Assembly (NCBI GenBank): GCA_017744605.1
Contig: JAGIAZ010000001.1
Location: 248,001 to 312,000, forward strand
Direction: 5' to 3'
Source: Sphingobium sp.
Lineage (GTDB): Bacteria > Pseudomonadota > Alphaproteobacteria > Sphingomonadales > Sphingomonadaceae
Length of the DNA stretch: 64,000 nucleotides
Every line of letters begins with the position of its first letter. Position 1 is the first letter of the stretch. This document shows, in pieces, positions 33,484 through 42,901 of the stretch. The translations under genes were made by a program, and so were the position numbers. Below the pieces are notes generated by a model that saw only the letters and a program-made list of their open reading frames with translations, was not told where the DNA came from and searched no databases.

Positions 33484-33510
33484 GCAAAAACCCGGCGCAA
33501 CGGCCGGGCT
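33484..33510 (-). terminator. Attenuator-like terminator abutting a ribosome-binding site (copy B)
   Basis: Minus strand: GCCCGGC and GCCGGG pair and TTTTTGC follows, then GAAGGAGG of the 32755 gene. Layout and sequence match copy A. Confidence 0.6.
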
Positions 33511-33544
33511 TGATGGGTTTGATGATGGGGATCGGGGGTGCGGG

Positions 33545-33928
33545 TCAGTCGGCGCCCGAACGCCTGCCGAGAAGCAGCACGGCGATCGACGGCTTGTCCG
33601 AAATCTCGGCCTTGCGGCTGTCATAGGGGTGGCGCCCCTTCTCGGCGATCGTCAGCATGTCAAACACCGGAACGGGCTGGCCGTCAGCGCCGGGCACGGT
33701 CATGCCCGCATCGTGATACTGAATGTCGATGAAGCGCGGGGGACCGCCCGTCTCATAGGGACCGAAATAGAAGGTGACGCGCAGCCCGTCGCTGGTTTTG
33801 GTGCTCAGGGTGAACCCGCCATCCGGAATCTCGATCGGCAGGGTCGGAACGCGATTGAACGGGGCGTAGCCGATGCTTTGGGCATCGGTGCTGGTCATGA
33901 CGGGGAATGGGCAAATTGGGGCGTCCAT
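33545..33928 (-). CDS. Hypothetical protein
   Basis: The 127-residue protein (MDAPICPFPVMTSTDAQSIG) is beta-rich (GGFTLSTKTSDGLRVTFYFG). Start ATG 33928 chosen because the track ORF upstream overlaps the DUF4262 gene. No family recognised. Confidence 0.58.
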   Translation of the reverse strand: MDAPICPFPVMTSTDAQSIGYAPFNRVPTLPIEIPDGGFTLSTKTSDGLRVTFYFGPYETGGPPRFIDIQYHDAGMTVPGADGQPVPVFDMLTIAEKGRHPYDSRKAEISDKPSIAVLLLGRRSGAD

Positions 33929-34020
33929 AAGCTGTCCTTTCTGATAAGGATTTTGAGCGAGGTGGTGGAGGCGGTGGCCGGCGCGGGAAATTCGTCGCCC
34001 GACCAGCCCTTTGAGCCACG

Positions 34021-34464
34021 TCAGATGAGCGGCACATCGTAACTGGGCTCGATGCTGGTCTCGCCGGGATAGCGGCCTTGCGGGTCGCACAGGAGCAATT
34101 GCTGGACGGTGTAATCGTCGTGCTCGAGGTAACGGCCCACCTGGATCGTCCATTCGGTCTTTGCGGCGGCGGCAGCGATCCGGGTCCGGATGGGGAACGT
34201 GCCGCCCATGTCGACCTCTTCGGGCAGAGCCTGCCCCGCGGCGCGCATGATTTCGCCGACCTTATTGAGGATCGTACCTGCAAGCTGAGCGTCGAATGGC
34301 CCCACGATGATGAGTTCGGGCAAACCCTTGAGGGCGTTGCCGATCGTATAGACGAACGGATGGCCAGGATCGTCCCTGGTCGGGAATACCGCCATCAGAA
34401 ACTGACCGTACCGGTCGATATTTTCCTGAATCCGGCGGTAGAAGGGAGATGTGTCGAATATCAT
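34021..34464 (-). CDS. DUF4262 domain protein
   Basis: The 147-residue protein matches DUF4262 throughout: YGQFLMAVFPTRDDPGHPFV followed by YTIGNALKGLPELIIVGP. Members occur in bacteria and on plasmids, function unknown. G-rich motif copy 6 is 48 bases upstream of ATG 34464. Confidence 0.78.
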   Translation of the reverse strand: MIFDTSPFYRRIQENIDRYGQFLMAVFPTRDDPGHPFVYTIGNALKGLPELIIVGPFDAQLAGTILNKVGEIMRAAGQALPEEVDMGGTFPIRTRIAAAAAKTEWTIQVGRYLEHDDYTVQQLLLCDPQGRYPGETSIEPSYDVPLI

Positions 34465-34512
34465 GAGCGGCCCTTTCGGTGTTGGTGCGGCGATCCCGAA
34501 TTCCGGAACCAC

Positions 34513-34537
34513 ACTCCCCTTTCCCTCCCTCCCCTCC
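34513..34537 (-). promoter_or_regulatory. G-rich motif, copy 6 (G-quadruplex capable)
   Basis: Coding strand GGGGAGGGAGGGAAAGGGG has four G-runs. It lies 48 bases before the DUF4262 start codon. Confidence 0.6.
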
Positions 34538-34619
34538 AAGAGCTTTGGCAGCGAGATAGGACCGGATGACGCCCGCAGCGGCGGCGCATCATCCGGCATT
34601 TGGTTTGTGACGATGCGGA

Positions 34620-35813
34620 TCAGTTGAGCCGTTCGAGCAAGCCGCGAGCCTTGGTTTCCAGATCAAGGCGACGGTCCTGCTGGGTCTTCGAGCGAGCGAG
34701 CGCGGTGATCCCGTTCACGAAGTCGAAGACACTCTCGGGCGGGCGACCTTCCTCGGCGAGCACGGTTTCGATGATCTTGGCGGTCTCGGCCTTGGAAAAT
34801 CCCCGTGCGCGCAGGAAATCTTCGCGATCCTCGTCCTTGCGGGCGACGATGCGTTCGCGGGCCGTGCGGATGCCATCGACGAAGCGGCTGGGCGATGCGT
34901 CAGCGTAATGCTCCAGCGCCGGCTCGGCCTGCTGGGCAAAGCGGCCAGCCGCGAATTTCGAGTGGCGGATCTTGATTTCCTCGAAATGCTCGACGCCCCA
35001 GAGGATGCGATTGGCGCACACCGCGCGTAGATAGAAGGTCGCGATACCGAGGGTTTTCGCGCCGACCTCGCTATTCCAGCAGTAGAACCCTCTGAAAAAG
35101 AGATCGGGATCACCGTTGGGAAGACGTCCAGCTTCGATCGGATGCGTATCATCCACCAGAAAAAGGAAGACGTCGCGATCTGAGGCGAAAAGCGTCGTGG
35201 TGTCGCGGGTCACATCGACATAAGGATTGTGCCGCATCGCACCCCAGTCGAGCACGCCGGGCACTTTCCAGCGCGTATCGCCGGTCCCGCTGCCCGCGAA
35301 GCGCATTACGGCCGCGACCAGTTCATGATCCCAGATGCGGCCATAGTCGGGACCGGTAACGGCGCGCAGCTCGGTACGGCCGGTATCGGTCTGGAGCAGC
35401 TTCACCTGCTCGCCGCGATGATTGAGGAGTCCGTGCTGCAGATTGATTCCGGCCAGCGGCGCGGGCAGGTCACGCAGATAGGATGCCGGTGCACCGACGA
35501 TGCTGCAGAGTTGGCCGAAGGACCAGTTAGTCGGCGCGACGGGCATATCGCTGTCAGGCAGGATGAGCGCCAGGCGATCGGGCGTATCGCGCCGCGCCTC
35601 GACGCGGATGGCGCGGCTTTCGACGATCCGCGTGTGAGAGGTTTTGCTGCGCGCGTGGACGGACTTGTAAAGATCGTCCAGCGACAGGAAACGTTCATCG
35701 TCGGGCCGCGAAAACCATTCGGAGGAAACGCGGCTGTTGGACGAACCGCGCGAGAGGTTGACGGCATAGGCGCCCGAGGCCGGACGCGCAGCGGATAGAG
35801 CAGGCACATTCAT
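34620..35813 (-). CDS. DUF932 domain protein
   Basis: The 397-residue protein carries DUF932, a domain of phage and plasmid proteins thought to take part in DNA-related functions; landmarks are LLQTDTGRTELRAVTGPDYG, KVPGVLDWGAMRHNPYVD and LRAVCANRILWGVEH. The helical C-terminus (RARGFSKAETAKIIETVLAE) is typical. ATG 35813 is preferred to the 35987 track start, which runs into the thermonuclease region. Divergent from the thermonuclease gene; G-rich motif copy 7 lies between them. Confidence 0.85.
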   Translation of the reverse strand: MNVPALSAARPASGAYAVNLSRGSSNSRVSSEWFSRPDDERFLSLDDLYKSVHARSKTSHTRIVESRAIRVEARRDTPDRLALILPDSDMPVAPTNWSFGQLCSIVGAPASYLRDLPAPLAGINLQHGLLNHRGEQVKLLQTDTGRTELRAVTGPDYGRIWDHELVAAVMRFAGSGTGDTRWKVPGVLDWGAMRHNPYVDVTRDTTTLFASDRDVFLFLVDDTHPIEAGRLPNGDPDLFFRGFYCWNSEVGAKTLGIATFYLRAVCANRILWGVEHFEEIKIRHSKFAAGRFAQQAEPALEHYADASPSRFVDGIRTARERIVARKDEDREDFLRARGFSKAETAKIIETVLAEEGRPPESVFDFVNGITALARSKTQQDRRLDLETKARGLLERLN

Positions 35814-35887
35814 GGGATTTTCTCCGATACAGTGGATGGATGGGGCGCGGGGCGCGGGACTCCCCACGCCATCACCCACTCGCCCCA

Positions 35888-35903
35888 CACTCCCTCCCCT
35901 CCC
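35888..35903 (-). promoter_or_regulatory. G-rich motif, copy 7
   Basis: Plus-strand CACTCCCTCCCCTCCC, 74 bases before the DUF932 start codon at 35813. Confidence 0.6.
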
Positions 35904-35913
35904 GATCCGGAGA

Positions 35914-36306
35914 TTGCGCACGACGGGCGTCATCGGCATCGTCTGGCTGTTCGCCGTGCCGGAGGCGGCCTTGGCAGATTCTTGCACGGCGCCACTTCCA
36001 TCCCGGGGAAGCCAGTTCAGCGGCGTGGTGCGCTATATCGGCGACGGGGACAGCCTGTGCGTCGGACCGGCAGCGCGGCCGAACCAGTGGATCGAGGTGC
36101 GGCTGGTGGATTTCAACGCGCCCGAACTCCATGAACAGGGCGGCCAAGCGGCGAAGCAACGGCTGCGTTTCATCACGCTTGGCCACCGGCTCATGTGCCG
36201 CGCCGGGCAGCGTAGCTACGATCGGGTTGTCGCTGCCTGTACGCTCGACAGGCGAGCCCTGGGAGACGTGTTGCGCCAGGCCGGCGGTGTAGAAGGCGGA
36301 CGATGA
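35914..36306 (+). CDS. Secreted thermonuclease (SNase-like) protein
   Basis: The 130-residue protein shows a hydrophobic export signal (VIGIVWLFAVPEAALADS) and a nuclease core similar to staphylococcal nuclease: VRYIGDGDSLCVG and VRLVDFNAPELHEQ, which include the metal-binding aspartate region, an active-site arginine and a glutamate. It would degrade DNA/RNA outside the cytoplasm. The start is uncertain: TTG 35914 gives a standard signal peptide, ATG 35812 overlaps the divergent DUF932 start. It is one of the few plus-strand genes in the body of the element and short for the family. Confidence 0.72.
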   Translation: MRTTGVIGIVWLFAVPEAALADSCTAPLPSRGSQFSGVVRYIGDGDSLCVGPAARPNQWIEVRLVDFNAPELHEQGGQAAKQRLRFITLGHRLMCRAGQRSYDRVVAACTLDRRALGDVLRQAGGVEGGR

Positions 36307-36335
36307 TATCGTTCACCCGCGTAGGGAAAGGGACC

Positions 36336-36355
36336 GGGCCGGCGGTAACCGGCCC
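36336..36355. terminator. Shared hairpin between convergent genes
   Basis: GGGCCGG pairs with CCGGCCC around CGGTAA, between the ends of the thermonuclease gene and the methylase-helicase gene. Confidence 0.5.
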
Positions 36356-36363
36356 AGTTTGCG

Positions 36364-39300
36364 TCAGACCATTACCGGGTCCATCGCGGCGAGGATCGTC
36401 TCGGCCCGGTCGGGCGGCACGAACAGGCGTGTGCGATAGCTGATGATCTCGGTGAAGCAGCCGAGCGATTTCAGCCAATCGAGCCGATCGAACGGATAGC
36501 CGCGGACTTCGAGTCGAGGCTGATCATTGACGCGCACGCGGACCAGGCGCGCGCCGGGTAAGGCATCGATCGGCGCGCCATCGACCGATGCGGCTGCCGC
36601 GACGATGTCGGCGGGCGAAAGCCTGATTGCCTCGGAGACGTCGAAGCTCGCGGCGGTCGCCGACAGCATGTCCGCGGAGATGATGCGGCCGAGCCGGGAT
36701 TCGCCGGTGGCTTCGTCGACGATCCGCCACACCCGCACATCGTCTTCCGGCAGCTTGTCCCAGACCGGCAGCAACAGCCCGGTCGCGATATGGACGGTCT
36801 CGATATCGACCTTTTCCCGCGCCTGTTCCACCTCCGCATCCCAGAGCGCGCGGAAGCTCGGCTCGTCGAGCCGCGTCCAGAAGCTGCGCGAGAGATTTTC
36901 CAGTGCCGCGCGGTCCTGCCCGGTCGGCCGGATCAGCCGGCACATCGGGATCGGTCGTCCCTCTTCATCCATCGTCGACCAAGACGGCACGCGCAGCGCG
37001 ACACGGCCCGAACGGCTATTGCGCACAAACGCGATATCCTCGGTCCCGGCCCAAACCGCCATCAGGCGATCGAAGGTGGTGACGGATCGCTTCAGGTGCA
37101 GGTTCAGCTTCTGAAGCCGTGTTTCGGCTCCAGACCTCGCTTCGCGATAGATCACGATATCGGAGAGCAGGTCGATTCGGACCGCCCTGATCGTCTCGAC
37201 GCCGAGATCAAGTGTACCGGCTTCGCGCGCCGCGTCGATGCGCGACTGGATGAGACCGAAAAATTCCTCGAAAATGGCGTCCTGCGTCGCGATGCGCAGT
37301 GCGAGCAGCCGGTTCAACCATCGCTGGATCGGCGGCAGGCGCTCGAGCAATTCGCCGCCCTCGCATGTCGTGAGCGTGAGTCCCGTCATCGCCTCGAAAT
37401 CGCCAAGTGTCGTGCTGGCGAGCTTGCCATCATGGAGCAGATGATACCATTGATGGAGCGCATCCTTGGCGAAATCGCTTTCGAGATTGTCGGCCGGGTC
37501 GAAGAGATTCTGGCCGCCCGCCTGACGCTGGCCACGCGTAAGCGCGCCCAAGGCGTCGAGGCGCCGCGCGATGGTGCTGATGAAGCGACGTTCGCCCTTG
37601 CAGTTGGTGGTGACCGGCCGGAAGATCGGCGGGGTGATCTGGTTGGTGCGATGGGTGCGCCCCAGCCCCTGGATCGCGGCGGAGGCCCGCCAGCCCGGTT
37701 CAAGTAGGAAATGAACGCGCCGGCGATGCGCGCTTCGGCAGTTCCGATCGGAGTGATAGGATCGTCCCGTGCCGCCGGCACCGGAGAAGACCAGGATATC
37801 CTTGTCGCCGTTCTGGAACGCATCGGTCTCGGCGATGCGGGCGAGCGGACTGAGTCGTTCGATCTTCTGCCGTCCGGCCGCGTCGGTGACGATGCGGCGG
37901 GTCCGCCCGGTCACTTCGGCCACCTGATCGGTGCCGAAATGCCGGATCAGTTCGTCGAGCGCGGTCGCGACCGGCGGCATCGCGCATAGGCGTTCGATCA
38001 GCGCGTCGCGTGTCCGCACCGCGTCCTGAGAAATCAGTGGGTGACCGTCCTTGCCGATGGCGGGACGCGAGCGCGCTTCGCCGCTATTGTCCCGAAACAC
38101 CTCCATCAGGCGCGTCGGGAAGGCGTTGGTCAGATAATCGATCAGCTGCTCACGCGGCGAGAGATCGATGTCGAGATTGGCGCGTTCGTCCGGCGTGAGG
38201 CTGGCGATGCGCCGGTCGAGCATCGCCTCGGACGTCGAAACGAGTTGGACCACCGCGACATGGCCCTGGGCGAGTTCCTGCTCGATCGCCTGGATAAGCG
38301 TCGGCATCTTCATCGAGATGAGGAGTTGCGAAAAGAAGCGCTGCTTGGCGGATTCGAAACGCGACAGCGCCGCGCCCTTCGCCTGGCCGTTCAGCGTGGC
38401 GCCATCGACCTTGTCGACAACACCGGTGGCCCGTAGGACTGCCTGAAGGTTGGCGTGGATGATCGCCCACGCATCGGCATAAGCGTCGTAAATCCCGATT
38501 TGCGCCGTGGTCAGCTTATGTTCGAGCGCGTCGTATTCGATCCCGGCGTAGCTCAGCGACCGGGCGGTATAGAGTCCGGTCGCCTTGAGATCGCGGCTGA
38601 CGACTTCCATCGCCGCGATGCCGCCCTTCTCCATCGCGACGGTGAAGCGGGCCCGCGTGGGAAAGGCCGAACCCTCGCCCCAGAGACCGAGCCGAGAGGC
38701 ATAGCCTAGATTGGCGGGCGTGGTCGCGCCGGTCGCCGAGACATAGAGAACACACGCACGCGGCAGGGAGTTCTGCAAGCGCAGGCCCGCGATCCCCTGC
38801 TGCGACGCAACGGCATCGCCAAATTCGCTCGCGCCCGGCGCGGCATTGGCGAGCGCATGGGATTCGTCGAGAACGATGACGCCGTCGAAATCCTCCCCGA
38901 GCCAGGCCAGGATCTGGTCGAGCCGCGAAGGCCCTTTGTCCCGCGCCGAACGCAGCGCGCTATAGGTGAGAAACAGGATGCCGGCGGCCATACGGATCGG
39001 CTCGCCGAGCGCGATCGCGTCGAGCGGCTGGATGTCGATGTCGAGACCGCCGAGCGCGCTCCAATCGCGGCGGGCATCCTGAAGGAGCGGCCCGTTGAGG
39101 CTGATCCACAAATGCCGGCGGCGGCCCCGGCTCCATTGGTCCATGAAACAGGCGGCGGCTTCGCGGCCCTTGCCGACGCCGGTGCCGTCACCGATGAAGA
39201 AGCCCTGACGGTAGGTGTGGCCGTCGGCGTACTCGACTAGCTGATCTCCGGCCTTGTTGGGGAGATAGGCGCCCGGCAGATCGCGCTGAAACGCCTCACC

Positions 39301-40668
39301 TGCCTGGATGACCGTTTCGAGTTGGGCTTCCGAGAGCGCATCCAGCGCCGATTTCGGCAATAGCGGCTGATAGGACGGGACCGGTGGAAGCACCGACGCC
39401 ATCGCCAGGGTCTCGACCAGCATATCGGGATGGGATGCGGCGCCCGGAATCTCGATCCGCGACAGCCGCCAGGGCGCGAAGATACCGGCCGCTTCGCCCG
39501 CCGGCAGCGGTTGCTCCCGCACGGCGTAGGCGACCGGCGTGGCGGTCAGATCGATGGTCTCGCGATCCGGCGGCGCGATGGTGCGGGACGGCTTCCCTTT
39601 GGCGAACAAAGAAAGGGCCGGCCTGCGGGTGCAGACCGGCCTCGGGGACGGCATGGGTGCCGCCATCTCGGGCGGCGGTGATGACGGCGGACCCAAGCGG
39701 TCGGGCAAGGCCAGCACATGGGGTAGCGCCTCGGCAAGCGTCGCGACCGCGATGCGCGTGGTCTGGCCGCTCCATCCCTTGTCGAAGATCAGCAGTCGGA
39801 CGCGGACGCTGGTGCCGTGTTTGGCGAACAGCAGTGCATCGAAATCGATCTCGACGCGGGGGCGAGCCATTTCGCAGACGGCGGCATAACCGGCGCGGCC
39901 GGCACCGTCGGCGGTGAAGTTCCCCGGCATGATGGCGACACAGCGCCCATGCAGCCGCATGCGTTCGAGCGCCGAGCGAAGATGGCGGGCCGCAGCGTGA
40001 CGATCGCGGCCACGCTCCTCACTACGCGAATAAGGCGGATTGAGGAGCACGACATCGGGCGCGAAGCTGGCCGGCAGCCAGTTGCCGATCGCGGCACCGT
40101 CGTGACCGGTGACATGTTGGCCGGAGACCTTCTTGAGCAATGCTGCGCGGCAGGGGTCACGCTCGTTGAGGTGAAGCACGGCACCGGCGCGGGCGGCGAG
40201 CACGATGAGCATCCCGGTTCCGGCCGAGGGTTCGAGCACCACATCCTTGTCGGTCGTCTTCGCGCACAGGGCAGCTATCCAGGCGAGCGCGACCGGGGTG
40301 CTGAACTGCTGGAAGTCGACCTGATGCTCGGTGCGGTAAGTCTGCGTCGGCAGGTTGTGTTCGAGATCAGTGAGTGCGCGAAGGATGGCGATGGGATTAT
40401 CCTGCGCCAGCGGCGAGGCAGGGTTGTCGCGCAGGAACAGGACCTGGGCGGCTTCGAGCGCATCGTAGGCGTCCCGCATCGACCAGGCGCCCGATGCGTC
40501 GTCGGCGCCGAACGCCTCGCGCATGGTGCGCGCCAGAAACTGCCGGGACAGGGTTCCTGTTGTCGCAAGGGTATGGGCGAGGATGATGGCAACGTGGTGG
40601 AGTTTTTCGGCCTTGGCGGCGGCGTCAGCGGCGCGCGCGTCGAGGACAGCAGAATGCTGTGCGGTCAT
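36364..40668 (-). CDS. DNA methyltransferase - Strawberry notch helicase fusion (DarB-like)
   Basis: The 1434-residue protein has an N-terminal class I SAM methyltransferase: LEPSAGTGMLIVLAARAG near residue 140 and the N6-adenine type motif LNPPYSRSEE near 210. The middle is a Strawberry-notch NTPase with Walker A-like GDGTGVGKGREAAACF and Walker B VIVLDESHALANA; the C-terminal helicase half contains IQGLGRTHRTNQ. The layout matches the P1 antirestriction protein DarB and many plasmid homologues, which are thought to protect incoming DNA from restriction. Protection of transferred element DNA is a reasonable inference. Start ATG 40668 chosen after a terminator hairpin. Confidence 0.88.
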   Translation of the reverse strand: MTAQHSAVLDARAADAAAKAEKLHHVAIILAHTLATTGTLSRQFLARTMREAFGADDASGAWSMRDAYDALEAAQVLFLRDNPASPLAQDNPIAILRALTDLEHNLPTQTYRTEHQVDFQQFSTPVALAWIAALCAKTTDKDVVLEPSAGTGMLIVLAARAGAVLHLNERDPCRAALLKKVSGQHVTGHDGAAIGNWLPASFAPDVVLLNPPYSRSEERGRDRHAAARHLRSALERMRLHGRCVAIMPGNFTADGAGRAGYAAVCEMARPRVEIDFDALLFAKHGTSVRVRLLIFDKGWSGQTTRIAVATLAEALPHVLALPDRLGPPSSPPPEMAAPMPSPRPVCTRRPALSLFAKGKPSRTIAPPDRETIDLTATPVAYAVREQPLPAGEAAGIFAPWRLSRIEIPGAASHPDMLVETLAMASVLPPVPSYQPLLPKSALDALSEAQLETVIQAGEAFQRDLPGAYLPNKAGDQLVEYADGHTYRQGFFIGDGTGVGKGREAAACFMDQWSRGRRRHLWISLNGPLLQDARRDWSALGGLDIDIQPLDAIALGEPIRMAAGILFLTYSALRSARDKGPSRLDQILAWLGEDFDGVIVLDESHALANAAPGASEFGDAVASQQGIAGLRLQNSLPRACVLYVSATGATTPANLGYASRLGLWGEGSAFPTRARFTVAMEKGGIAAMEVVSRDLKATGLYTARSLSYAGIEYDALEHKLTTAQIGIYDAYADAWAIIHANLQAVLRATGVVDKVDGATLNGQAKGAALSRFESAKQRFFSQLLISMKMPTLIQAIEQELAQGHVAVVQLVSTSEAMLDRRIASLTPDERANLDIDLSPREQLIDYLTNAFPTRLMEVFRDNSGEARSRPAIGKDGHPLISQDAVRTRDALIERLCAMPPVATALDELIRHFGTDQVAEVTGRTRRIVTDAAGRQKIERLSPLARIAETDAFQNGDKDILVFSGAGGTGRSYHSDRNCRSAHRRRVHFLLEPGWRASAAIQGLGRTHRTNQITPPIFRPVTTNCKGERRFISTIARRLDALGALTRGQRQAGGQNLFDPADNLESDFAKDALHQWYHLLHDGKLASTTLGDFEAMTGLTLTTCEGGELLERLPPIQRWLNRLLALRIATQDAIFEEFFGLIQSRIDAAREAGTLDLGVETIRAVRIDLLSDIVIYREARSGAETRLQKLNLHLKRSVTTFDRLMAVWAGTEDIAFVRNSRSGRVALRVPSWSTMDEEGRPIPMCRLIRPTGQDRAALENLSRSFWTRLDEPSFRALWDAEVEQAREKVDIETVHIATGLLLPVWDKLPEDDVRVWRIVDEATGESRLGRIISADMLSATAASFDVSEAIRLSPADIVAAAASVDGAPIDALPGARLVRVRVNDQPRLEVRGYPFDRLDWLKSLGCFTEIISYRTRLFVPPDRAETILAAMDPVMV

Positions 40669-40734
40669 GGAACTATCTTTCGAAAGGGCGCGCGGGACCG
40701 CCCGGCGTCGCCGCCAGCATCGATCCCGCACGAG

Positions 40735-40769
40735 ATGCAAAAAGGGCCGGAGCATCGCTGCCCCGGCCC
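40735..40769 (-). terminator. Intrinsic terminator between ParB and methylase-helicase genes
   Basis: GGGCCGG/CCGGCCC stem with TTTTTGC following on the minus strand, 24 bases past the ParB stop. Confidence 0.7.
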
Positions 40770-40792
40770 ATGGATGTTGCGGAGATGTCCGA

Positions 40793-42868
40793 TCAGGCAG
40801 CTTCGGCCAGACCGTCGCTATCACCATCGTTGGCGGCGTCGTTGACGGCGGCCGGCTCGGTGACCGGCGTCTCCTCGTCGTCGCGCCGCCCGATCGCCGC
40901 AGCCAGTTCCGCTCGGGTCGGCTGATCCTCGCGGACCTCGACCTGCGGTTCCTCGATCCGCATCGGTTCGGGCAGCCAGGTCAGCACCTTGTCGCGCAGT
41001 TCCGCCTCGATGATCGCCGTGCCGGCGAAGATCTTCTCGGCTGAGGCGGCAAGATCGGCCTTCTTGGCGGCGCCATAGCGAGACTTGAGTTCCGCGCCGC
41101 CGATTTCCCCGAACAGGTCGAGGATCCACGGACGGGTCACACCATCGAAGAAGTTCCGCGCGGTCGGCCGCCACCAGCGTGCCACATCGATGTCGAGCGA
41201 TCGCCCGATATGGCGGAGGAACTTCGCGCCCGAGTCGTGGTCGTTCACCGGTTCGAGGGTGCGCGCGATCGCCCAGGCGAACCAGCTCGCACGCATATCT
41301 TCGTCCAGCGCGCGGAAGGCATCGAAGCGCGCGACGACATCGCCCGTGTCGAGCCACGAGCGATCGAGATCGCCGTCGAGCTTGGCCCAGGCCTCGGCCG
41401 CCGCCGTCTCGGTCACGAAATTGCCGATCCGGGAGTCGGGCTCGGGCGCCTTGAGTGTCGATGCCAGATCATAGGCGCCGTATTTCCGTTGCGCGGTTTC
41501 GACCATGATGAACGTGCCGAGATCCATCGCGAGGTGCGGATCGTTGGCGACGTGGAGCGCGACCAACTCGGTCCGCATCGCCGCAAGCCGATCGATCAGC
41601 TTCGAACTGAGCTTCGGCTTGCGCGGCGTGTCCGTCTCCGCCTGAGCATTCTCATCGGCTCCATCGTCACCGGCCTCGTCGTCGATCGCCTCGTCGTCCT
41701 CATCCTCGTCGGTCGGCGCGATGAACAGCGTTTCCTGAACCGTCGGCTGGCCGTCTTCGCCGATCACGACATAGGCGAGCGCCTTGGACCTCTGCTCGGG
41801 CTCATAGACCGGCTGACGATCGACGATCTCACCCAGCTCCTCTTCGAGCGCGCCGATCTTTTCGAGCTGCTCGTCGCTATATTCGTCGACGTCGCTGGCA
41901 GCTTCCTCGATCTCGTCGATCTCGGCTTCGATCGCGACCTTACGCGCTTCCTGCTCTTCGCTGAGCGGCGGGAGCACGCCTTCGATCCGGCGAAGTCCGA
42001 TGGTCGCGGTGTAGGGCAGATGGGTGGACGCAAGGGTACGAACCTCGGCGAAGCCTTCACGCTGACGGATGGCTTCGGCGGCCTCGGCCAGCGTTCGTTC
42101 GGCGAGTTCGTCGACAAGTTCCTTGTTGGTCCACAATTCGCTTTCGGCATCGGAGTAGAGATCCCTGTCGATAATGCCGCCGGCGGCGAGATAGGCGTCA
42201 CGGCCGACCAGCAGCGCCTTGGGATGCCCCCCGTTATAGCTGCCCGCCGTCACCTGGCGTTCGATCTCGCCCGTGTTGTTGGCGTAGTAGGTGCCCGCCA
42301 GGCTTTCGAAGACGGCGGCCTGCCGGACGGTATCGCTGGTCTTGGCATAGGCCTTGGCGATGTCGAGCGTGATGTCGCCCTTGGCGAGCGCCTCGAACAC
42401 CGGCTCGGCGAGGTTGGCGAGACGCAGGCGCCCCTCGACGAATTTCTCGGTGATGCTGAACCGCTTGGCGATATCGGCGGGCGTCTTCTTCTCCTTCTCG
42501 ATGATCGTGCGGAACGCGGTGCAGGCATCGGCCGGGTTCATCGCGAGTTGGAAGAAGTTTTCCGCGAGGCTCATCGAGATCGCGTCCTCGGAGCTGGGCA
42601 CGACCATCACCGGGACCTGGAAGTCATTGGGCAGCACGCCCTTCTCGATATTGGCGAGCGTACGGCTGAGGCGGCGGCCGCCGGCATATATATTGTAATG
42701 ACCCTTGCGCCGCTTGATCGGCACGCCGATGAGGTTCTGAAGAACGATGCCGGCTTCGCCGAGATGCGCCTCGAATTGGGCATCGGCGTCCGCATTCGAA
42801 TGTTTGCGGACATTGTCCGGGGCGACCTGGCAGTTCACTGCGGACACGTAGATGATGGGATAAGTCAT
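40793..42868 (-). CDS. Large ParB/RepB-type nuclease-fold protein
   Basis: The 691-residue protein starts with a ParB N-terminal domain (VRKHSNADADAQ, YAGGRRLSRTLANI, MSLAENFFQLAMNPADACTA) followed by the KorB-like helix-turn-helix region (TPADIAKRFSITEKFVEGRL). The centre is highly acidic (DEDEDDEAIDDEAGDDGADE) and the C-terminus is unlike canonical ParB. Usual plasmid ParB proteins are about half this length. No ParA lies nearby. The role could be element stability or transcription control. ATG 42868 has better spacing to AGGAG than ATG 42874. G-rich motif copy 8 is 58 bases upstream. Confidence 0.85.
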   Translation of the reverse strand: MTYPIIYVSAVNCQVAPDNVRKHSNADADAQFEAHLGEAGIVLQNLIGVPIKRRKGHYNIYAGGRRLSRTLANIEKGVLPNDFQVPVMVVPSSEDAISMSLAENFFQLAMNPADACTAFRTIIEKEKKTPADIAKRFSITEKFVEGRLRLANLAEPVFEALAKGDITLDIAKAYAKTSDTVRQAAVFESLAGTYYANNTGEIERQVTAGSYNGGHPKALLVGRDAYLAAGGIIDRDLYSDAESELWTNKELVDELAERTLAEAAEAIRQREGFAEVRTLASTHLPYTATIGLRRIEGVLPPLSEEQEARKVAIEAEIDEIEEAASDVDEYSDEQLEKIGALEEELGEIVDRQPVYEPEQRSKALAYVVIGEDGQPTVQETLFIAPTDEDEDDEAIDDEAGDDGADENAQAETDTPRKPKLSSKLIDRLAAMRTELVALHVANDPHLAMDLGTFIMVETAQRKYGAYDLASTLKAPEPDSRIGNFVTETAAAEAWAKLDGDLDRSWLDTGDVVARFDAFRALDEDMRASWFAWAIARTLEPVNDHDSGAKFLRHIGRSLDIDVARWWRPTARNFFDGVTRPWILDLFGEIGGAELKSRYGAAKKADLAASAEKIFAGTAIIEAELRDKVLTWLPEPMRIEEPQVEVREDQPTRAELAAAIGRRDDEETPVTEPAAVNDAANDGDSDGLAEAA

Positions 42869-42901
42869 ATTCATTCTCCTGTGCGGCGCTTCGCCTGACC
42901 T

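Noticed and set aside
41210-42898. 562-residue plus-strand ORF opposite the ParB gene
   Set aside because: It is antisense to ParB; no recognisable domain despite its length.
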